Translations under genes and position numbers: made by a program
Notes under the pieces: model-generated
What the model was told of the DNA's origin: nothing
What the model saw: the letters and a program-made list of their open reading frames with translations, nothing else
The model's database searches: none
Virus record (IMG/VR): IMGVR_UViG_3300012919_000036
Coordinates: 1 to 25,385 of that record
DNA: 25,385 nt
Strand: one strand, 5' to 3'
Source of the DNA: a virus
In this document: positions 20,574 to 25,385 of the stretch, one piece after another
Position numbering within the stretch: position 1 is the stretch's first letter
How the letters are laid out: each line of letters begins with the position of its first letter

Positions 20574-21642
20574 CTACTGGAATCTCCTGTAATGGCTCTT
20601 CAATGGATTCAGGCATATCCTTAGTTCCCCATTCGTCCATTATTAATTGTAATTTATCACCTGTCCATTGTTTTCTGAAATAACTATGAACTTCGCCAGT
20701 AGCAGGACTAGTATATGCAAGTTTATTGCCAGTTTTTACAAGAAGTCCTAACTTTTCGCACAATTCAACAAATCCACTGTAAGGGTCCATACCTGTTTCG
20801 TAAGGTATTTTAATTTGCACACTTTCAAAAGGTTTAGCAAATCTTGTTTTCATTACCTTACAGGCGGCTCTAATACCGCGGACTTCACTGATTTTGTTGC
20901 CTGCTTCATCTTCTTTTAGTTTAAGTTTTCGCATAGCAACAACAATACTTGATGCATAGATAAAACCTTGTCCTCCGGATATTTTGTCATCTGGATCAAA
21001 CATATCTTGGCTTGCATAAGTGTGGTTGGTAGCAACCAAGCCGATATTATAATCACCAAACATGTTCACACAGTTTCTTACAAGAGCAGTAAGTGCCTTG
21101 GGTTTTCTACCCATGTCACCTTTCATATCACCCTTGGTAAACTGATCAACATCAGTTGGTGTCAGCATCATGCCCAAACTATCAATGATAAACAATACTT
21201 TGGGTCTATCCTCTTCGTCTTTGTCTGCATAATCAGATTTATATTCTTTAGTAAAGTCACTTATCACTTTTGCAACATCATCAATCATTGCTACATTAAG
21301 TTTCATAAGTTTATCTTCACTGGTATCAACATCTAGTGCTTTTAGCCATTGTTCATCAAGTGCATTTTCACTGTCAATTAATATACAGAATATACCTTGT
21401 TTTTGTGCTTCCCTAATCAAATTTCCACTACAGATAAAACTTTTACCTGCACCTGATTCTCCAGCAAATACTGTTACTTTGCCAAGAGGTACACCTTTAT
21501 TAAAGTCACCACTTATCAATTTGTTTAGGGTATAATTGCCTGTAGAAATCCACGTATCAGGATCTCTAAATCCACTACTGAGTCCAGGTACACTCTTTGT
21601 AATGCTTTTGCGAAATTTACTTACGTCAAAAGGTTTTGCCAT
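20548..21642 (-). CDS. uvsX: RecA-like recombinase UvsX
   Basis: Forms filaments on single-stranded DNA and performs strand exchange for recombination-dependent replication. A short N-terminal segment is followed by Walker A GESGAGKS (61-68), the catalytic Glu region ILIDSENALDE (about 87-97), Walker B VLFIIDS (149-155) and the L2/ATP-sensing region near VATNHTYASQDMF. The length of 364 aa is slightly below T4 UvsX (about 390). The C-terminus is acidic (EEPLQEIPVDEIIDERE). GAGGAG lies 6 nt before the ATG, and a stable hairpin sits just upstream. Confidence 0.95.
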   Translation of the reverse strand: MAKPFDVSKFRKSITKSVPGLSSGFRDPDTWISTGNYTLNKLISGDFNKGVPLGKVTVFAGESGAGKSFICSGNLIREAQKQGIFCILIDSENALDEQWLKALDVDTSEDKLMKLNVAMIDDVAKVISDFTKEYKSDYADKDEEDRPKVLFIIDSLGMMLTPTDVDQFTKGDMKGDMGRKPKALTALVRNCVNMFGDYNIGLVATNHTYASQDMFDPDDKISGGQGFIYASSIVVAMRKLKLKEDEAGNKISEVRGIRAACKVMKTRFAKPFESVQIKIPYETGMDPYSGFVELCEKLGLLVKTGNKLAYTSPATGEVHSYFRKQWTGDKLQLIMDEWGTKDMPESIEEPLQEIPVDEIIDERE

Positions 21643-21663
21643 ACTTTTCTCCTCTAATGAAAA

Positions 21664-21687
21664 GCAAAGGGACTTTCGCCCCTCTGC
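21664..21687 (-). terminator. GAAA-tetraloop hairpin between gp32 and uvsX
   Basis: On the minus strand GCAGAGGGGC, GAAA and GTCCCTTTGC form a 10-bp stem (two G-U pairs) capped by a GNRA-type GAAA loop. It is followed by CTTTTCATT, so it may be a partial terminator that limits read-through from gp32, or an RNA-stabilising end. The uvsX ribosome-binding site starts soon after, so some transcription must pass or restart. Confidence 0.65.
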
Positions 21688-21701
21688 TAATGTTTATCAA
21701 A

Positions 21702-22709
21702 TTAGTCGTTTTTTCTAGCTCTTATTTTTGCTAAAATATCCTGAGCACTTGGTTTATCACCTTCTGCTTCAGCAGGTGCTGGTGCAGGTGTTGGTGCAGG
21801 AGCAGGAGTTTCAGCTACTGGTTCTGCTGGTGCAGGAGCCGGTGCTGGTGTAGTTTCTGCTACTGGAGTTGGTGCTGGTTGAGGAGCAGGAGTGGCGTTT
21901 GGAGCACCTGCGGGTGCCGCCATTCCCATAGGACGATAAAATTGTCCAAACTCTTCTGGATCATAGAGTTGACCATCTACTGATGCTTCAAACATTCGCT
22001 TGATAGCATCTACTTGTTCAGCACTTGGTCTAGCAGGCATAAAGTCGTTTAGATTGAACAAACCATTTGCCTCAATAGCATCTAGTTCATTTTGATCCAA
22101 ACTACGTTCACGTCTTGACCAATTACTTGTACTGTAGTCAGCATATTGACCTTTTGTAGTTTTGTGAATTTTAAAGTCAGTACCTTCGTTGGTATCTGTT
22201 GGTAGAGCCGGAAAGTCCGGATCCATCAATGCTTGTTTTATAATATTAAAGATTTGCGGACCCATAATAAACCTTCGAATTGGATTCTCTGGTGTTGTGT
22301 CCTCTTGCAGATCACTGTTTACTACAAAGCCTTGGAAAATATAAGAACGCTTCTTCCAATACTTCCTACCCATGTCTTCAAGACTTGGATCTTTAAACCA
22401 TGCACGAACTTCGTTGAGTACTGGACATGATCCAGCTGGTTCCCACATTTCCATGCAAGGAACATTCACTGTTACTCGTTTGCCATCAGCTTGACCTTTT
22501 ACGCCAGCAAAATCCAAACGAATCATTTGACGTTCACGCCAAAAGAAATCGTTGGTTGTATCACCATCGTTTAAAAATCTAACTGTTGCGGAAGTATTTT
22601 CTGCTAAGTTCCAGAAAGGAAATATTGCGTTATCTCCACCTGCTGTTCTAGAACCGCCTGTATTTTCTTGTGCTAGTAGTTTAGCACGAATTTCTGCCAA
22701 TGTTGCCAT
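21702..22709 (-). CDS. 32: Single-stranded DNA-binding protein gp32
   Basis: Coats single strands during replication, recombination and repair. The N-terminus (MATLAEIRAKLLAQENTGGS) resembles the basic cooperativity segment. The OB-fold core holds FPFWNLAENTSATVRFLNDG, MIRLDFAGV, Cys85 and Cys95 (C-x9-C). Those two match part of the T4 zinc site, but the third Cys and the His are not seen, so zinc may be lost. Residues 265-316 are a Pro/Ala repeat linker, ending in DKPSAQDILAKIRARKND, a likely partner-binding tip. T4 gp32 has an acidic tail there instead. AGGAG precedes the ATG; a consensus promoter lies upstream. Confidence 0.95.
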   Translation of the reverse strand: MATLAEIRAKLLAQENTGGSRTAGGDNAIFPFWNLAENTSATVRFLNDGDTTNDFFWRERQMIRLDFAGVKGQADGKRVTVNVPCMEMWEPAGSCPVLNEVRAWFKDPSLEDMGRKYWKKRSYIFQGFVVNSDLQEDTTPENPIRRFIMGPQIFNIIKQALMDPDFPALPTDTNEGTDFKIHKTTKGQYADYSTSNWSRRERSLDQNELDAIEANGLFNLNDFMPARPSAEQVDAIKRMFEASVDGQLYDPEEFGQFYRPMGMAAPAGAPNATPAPQPAPTPVAETTPAPAPAPAEPVAETPAPAPTPAPAPAEAEGDKPSAQDILAKIRARKND

Positions 22710-22763
22710 AATGTTTCTCCTATATAAGCCTTAGTATTGCCAATTTGCTTGACTATAACTTTC

Positions 22764-22792
22764 AGTATACAGCCAAACAACAAAAGTGTCAA
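22764..22792 (-). promoter_or_regulatory. Consensus sigma70-type promoter for gp32
   Basis: TTGACA (22792-22787) and TATACT (22769-22764) are 17 bp apart, close to full consensus. The leader of about 48 nt holds AGGAG before ATG 22709. The 90-bp gap to the previous gene has no other feature. A strong promoter fits the high demand for gp32. Confidence 0.8.
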
Positions 22793-22799
22793 GTGAAAA

Positions 22800-24122
22800 T
22801 TAAAACTTTGGTATAAAATTTTCAAATGACTCTTCAAGTGATTCAACTGCCTGATGCTCTATGCTTGAACCTGATTCTTCAGCTTCTTTTGACATTGTAG
22901 CATTTTTATACAAATAGTCAATCACTTTCTTTACACCCATGATTAGTTTAGGGTGCATCATGTGAACATCATCGCTAATTCTAGCTAGATGATTGCTCAC
23001 TGTGTCGTCTGTTGTCCTCTGTGCTAAGTAACCTGCCATAGCACTGATTTTTGCAACGACTCCTGAAGGACCACTAAATTTAGCAGGGTCTTGTGCTTCA
23101 GGATTAGCCGGATCATCAGCTTCTACGCCTTTGAATCCGATCATCTTCTTGTCTTGTATATATTTTGCAAGAGCTACAGCATTGTCTCTTGCTTCAGTTT
23201 TTGCATCTGCTTCTTTCATCAAACGTGTTACTACGCCAAGTGCGTCATTAAGTCCTTCATCAAAATGTTTTGCTGTAAACCTTTCACGCATTTTATTGAC
23301 TTTTGCAGGTGATGTTGTTTGTTTGTTGTGCTTGTATTCACAACTACATGATTCATAATATGACTGACTTTGTAGTTTTTTGATGTGTTCGCGTATTTTG
23401 TTTTTCTGTTCTTTAACCACTTCAACTACATCATCATTGCCTTCTATTAAACCATTTTTGTTTACCCAACGTTCAAATTTGTACAAATCTGACAGTTCTT
23501 TGCTTTGTTCTATGATGTGTTGTCCAAAGTCATCATATGGAGTTCCGCCTTCTTTAACGTGTCGTAGCATTGCTCTAGCACCAGCTAGATGGTTATGTGG
23601 ATATTGAAATCTTTCACCCGCACTATTCTCAAGGTAAATTGCTTGGATGTTTCTGCTTCTACTACCACGTACTTCTTCATCTACTGCTTTTTTGTGTTTG
23701 ATTATAATCTTACTATCTTTGAGATCTTGATAACTTGTTTTGGAATAACCATATGGTTTACCATAACTTTCCATTGTATTTTGTTGCATAGCTACTTTTC
23801 CTTGATAAGCGAAATCCTTTGGTTCTATTTGTTTGCTGAACTTTTGTAGACTGAACTCTATTAAATTTTTGTTTGCTATAGCTTTTAGTCCATCAAACAG
23901 TTTTTTAAATTCTTGGATAGGCCGTTCGCCACCATAACTTACTCTAATTTCTGATTTTGACTCACTGGTATCATAGTGAATCATAATTTTGCTGTCTTTT
24001 AAATAAAAACGTTTTGCTTCATCTGAATCTAATGTGCTTTCACCCTCTTGGGTAAACAGTACAACATTTTCTCCAAAGGCTTTTACAAAATCAAAAATTT
24101 TATCAGATATGATGTTTTCCAT
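22800..24122 (-). CDS. Large conserved phage protein, 440 aa, late expressed
   Basis: No family is recognised. The first 120 residues are alpha/beta (NVVLFTQEGESTLDSDEAKR, then IRVSYGGERPIQEFKKLFDG). A basic middle segment (KDSKIIIKHKKAVDEEV, then GSRSRNIQAIYLENSAG) leads to a long helical region with two adjacent Cys (SCSCEYKH), and the C-terminus is acidic (EEESGSSIEHQ-like, ending FENFIPKF). I recall a similar large protein in marine T4-like phages. The late box TATAAATA ends 5 nt before the ATG, so it is late and probably leaderless. A virion or assembly role is inferred only from this. Confidence 0.85.
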   Translation of the reverse strand: MENIISDKIFDFVKAFGENVVLFTQEGESTLDSDEAKRFYLKDSKIMIHYDTSESKSEIRVSYGGERPIQEFKKLFDGLKAIANKNLIEFSLQKFSKQIEPKDFAYQGKVAMQQNTMESYGKPYGYSKTSYQDLKDSKIIIKHKKAVDEEVRGSRSRNIQAIYLENSAGERFQYPHNHLAGARAMLRHVKEGGTPYDDFGQHIIEQSKELSDLYKFERWVNKNGLIEGNDDVVEVVKEQKNKIREHIKKLQSQSYYESCSCEYKHNKQTTSPAKVNKMRERFTAKHFDEGLNDALGVVTRLMKEADAKTEARDNAVALAKYIQDKKMIGFKGVEADDPANPEAQDPAKFSGPSGVVAKISAMAGYLAQRTTDDTVSNHLARISDDVHMMHPKLIMGVKKVIDYLYKNATMSKEAEESGSSIEHQAVESLEESFENFIPKF

Positions 24123-24127
24123 AATAG

Positions 24128-24135
24128 TATTTATA
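24128..24135 (-). promoter_or_regulatory. Perfect T4 late promoter (TATAAATA) abutting start codon
   Basis: The minus strand reads TATAAATACTATTATG: the full T4 late octamer, 5 nt, then ATG 24122. It lies in the 17-bp gap after the terminase stop codon. With T4 geometry the transcript begins at the A of the ATG. Confidence 0.75.
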
Positions 24136-24139
24136 CGTT

Positions 24140-25385
24140 TTAGATCATTCCTATAGGCATTGGCATTCTTACATCTTCGTTTTCTTCACTAGGGCCTATA
24201 TCGTTCAACATGTTGAATGCATTTTCATCAAACTTAACTGCACTCTGTATCATACGTGTACACAGTATGGTTGCCATCACTAGATCATCAGTTTCACCTT
24301 CTTTGGCGGCATATGAATTTCCACGTGCTACAAACGTTTTTATTTCACGTACGAGATTTTTACTACGCACTTTCATGTGATCTGTTTCAATCCATTGTTT
24401 GAATTTTGCACAAGAACTTAATTTTGTCCTGTGTGTTGTTGTAAATCCTTTTCTAAATCTACGCACATTGCCAGCACGTTTTGGTTCGCTTAAAAATGTG
24501 CCTGGAAATTTGTCTTCGCCAAATTCATTAATAGCCACTAGAGCGGCCTCTCCTAGTGTGTTGTTCTCCACACTCCAATAGATTTCGCCTACTCCTTGAT
24601 CATTTATGTAATTAATGATGTCAAACATTATGCGAATTTGTTTTTGTACAGGTGTTTTGTTATGTTGCCATTCTGCTACTTGCTCCAAGCCAGGCAATGA
24701 GAAAACCTGTATGGCGGCGTTGTCACCACCCGTACCTAAACTAGGATCTAACCCAACAATATATGTATGTCCTTTGTTTGGAGTACTGTACCAACGTACT
24801 TGTCCTTGTCTTAGTTTTGGTTCTATACCTTCAAGATCAGGTAATTTTAAACTGTTTATAAGTGTTTCATCCCATGCAATAAATTCACATTCATGTTCGC
24901 GTCTAAATCGTTCTTCACCTATTTTTGCACGTTCACTGATTGCCCATGCATCATCACGTTCAGGATGTTCACTCCAGTGTACTTGAAAACTTTTGAATCC
25001 ATTTTTTCCAAGGTCTTGTTCTTCGCCGTATTCGTCAAGTGTTTTACACGCATCTTTCCATATACGAGCAAACTGATCATCATCTTGATTGGGTGTTGAA
25101 GTAATAAAACACTTACCACCTGTTGATAATGTTGGAGATAATGATGTCCAAAATTCTTGAGCTATTCTTGGTTGCACGAACGCAAACTCGTCTAAGTATA
25201 CTAGTGTAAGCGATAAACCACGTCCTGTATTGTCTGTTGTGGCTTGTGCAATTATACGTGATCCATTGTCAAACTCTAAACTACCTTTGTTGTACGCTGT
25301 AACACCAGCACGAATATGATCTGGACAGGTTTCGTACATGTATCTGATACGTTGCATAATTTCTTGAGCACCACTGTATTTGTGA
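24140..25385 (-). CDS. 17: Terminase large subunit gp17, 5' end off window
   Basis: Packages DNA into the head by ATP-driven translocation and cuts the concatemer. The frame is open at the right edge; 415 residues are visible and the N-terminus with Walker A is missing. Counting from the in-frame Met at 25357: Walker B TLVYLDE (51-57), coupling motif KCFITSTPN (82-90), then the RNase H-like nuclease with VGLDPSLGTGGDNA (Asp204), SVENN (Glu264) and ETDDLVM (Asp357/358). These match the T4 gp17 nuclease triad pattern. It ends just before a late promoter that drives the next gene. Confidence 0.95.
   Translation of the reverse strand, partial: HKYSGAQEIMQRIRYMYETCPDHIRAGVTAYNKGSLEFDNGSRIIAQATTDNTGRGLSLTLVYLDEFAFVQPRIAQEFWTSLSPTLSTGGKCFITSTPNQDDDQFARIWKDACKTLDEYGEEQDLGKNGFKSFQVHWSEHPERDDAWAISERAKIGEERFRREHECEFIAWDETLINSLKLPDLEGIEPKLRQGQVRWYSTPNKGHTYIVGLDPSLGTGGDNAAIQVFSLPGLEQVAEWQHNKTPVQKQIRIMFDIINYINDQGVGEIYWSVENNTLGEAALVAINEFGEDKFPGTFLSEPKRAGNVRRFRKGFTTTHRTKLSSCAKFKQWIETDHMKVRSKNLVREIKTFVARGNSYAAKEGETDDLVMATILCTRMIQSAVKFDENAFNMLNDIGPSEENEDVRMPMPIGMI

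Noticed and set aside
21762-21917. GCA/GGT-rich stretch as a DNA tandem repeat
   Set aside because: The repeats are imperfect and follow the Pro/Ala codons of the gp32 linker, so protein composition explains them.
1-25385. tRNA genes, CRISPR array, insertion sequence or attachment site
   Set aside because: Read by eye, no cloverleaf-like gene, regular spaced repeats, transposase or integrase was found; nearly every base is in coding sequence or a short promoter gap. A tRNA scan could still find something I missed.

Overview
This window looks like part of the genome of a marine T4-like myovirus, closest in feel to the SAR11 (Pelagibacter) or cyanophage-type T4 relatives. The evidence is the set of T4 core proteins (terminase large subunit gp17, gp32, UvsX, UvsY, UvsW, gp41, gp61), T4-type late promoter boxes (TATAAATA and CTAAATA variants), AT-rich DNA, very tight gene packing with repeated ATGA and TAATG start/stop overlaps, and many small proteins of the kind shared by marine T4-like phages. 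I see no host genes, tRNAs, insertion sequences or CRISPR arrays. The host assignment is inference.

All genes but one (10978-11355) lie on the minus strand, so transcription runs from the right edge to the left. Right to left: the C-terminal three quarters of gp17 enters from the right edge (24140-25385), then a 440-residue protein with a perfect late promoter. Next comes a recombination block: gp32 (21702-22709), UvsX (20548-21642), a small acidic protein and a UvsY-like mediator (19862-20320). A cluster of small early-type genes follows (18818-19794), then an OB-fold-like protein, an AAA+ ATPase (17192-18031), a P-loop-like protein and UvsW helicase (15049-16497). From 14549 down to 11356 is a run of coupled genes: conserved hypotheticals, a possible clamp-loader small subunit, a zinc-finger protein, a DUF2693/WYL_2-like protein, a second P-loop-like protein, and a strikingly small DnaE-like protein (11356-11913). 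After the single plus-strand gene come a virion-type beta protein, primase gp61 and helicase gp41. The left third (437-7715) is mostly late or structural: a nucleotidyltransferase-like protein carrying a KWDG motif, several conserved hypotheticals, a holin-like membrane protein, a very basic protein, an acidic protein with EF-hand-like loops and a hook-IN-like virion protein. A PD-(D/E)XK exonuclease runs off the left edge.

Two promoter classes can be read. Six sigma70-type promoters (TTGACx, 17-bp spacer, -10) precede the exonuclease, primase, AAA+ ATPase, the gene at 18988, the gene at 19447 and gp32. Six late boxes containing TAAATA precede the genes at 1393, 3342, 3656, 7464, 10133 and 22800. 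In both classes about half of the start codons fall almost exactly at the predicted +1, which suggests leaderless mRNAs. Two early promoters carry a palindrome between -35 and -10 that looks like an operator.

The most unusual item is the 185-residue protein at 11356-11913. In correct order it keeps the landmark motifs of the bacterial replicase DnaE (C-family polymerase), including all three catalytic aspartates, but in well under half the length of the corresponding DnaE region.
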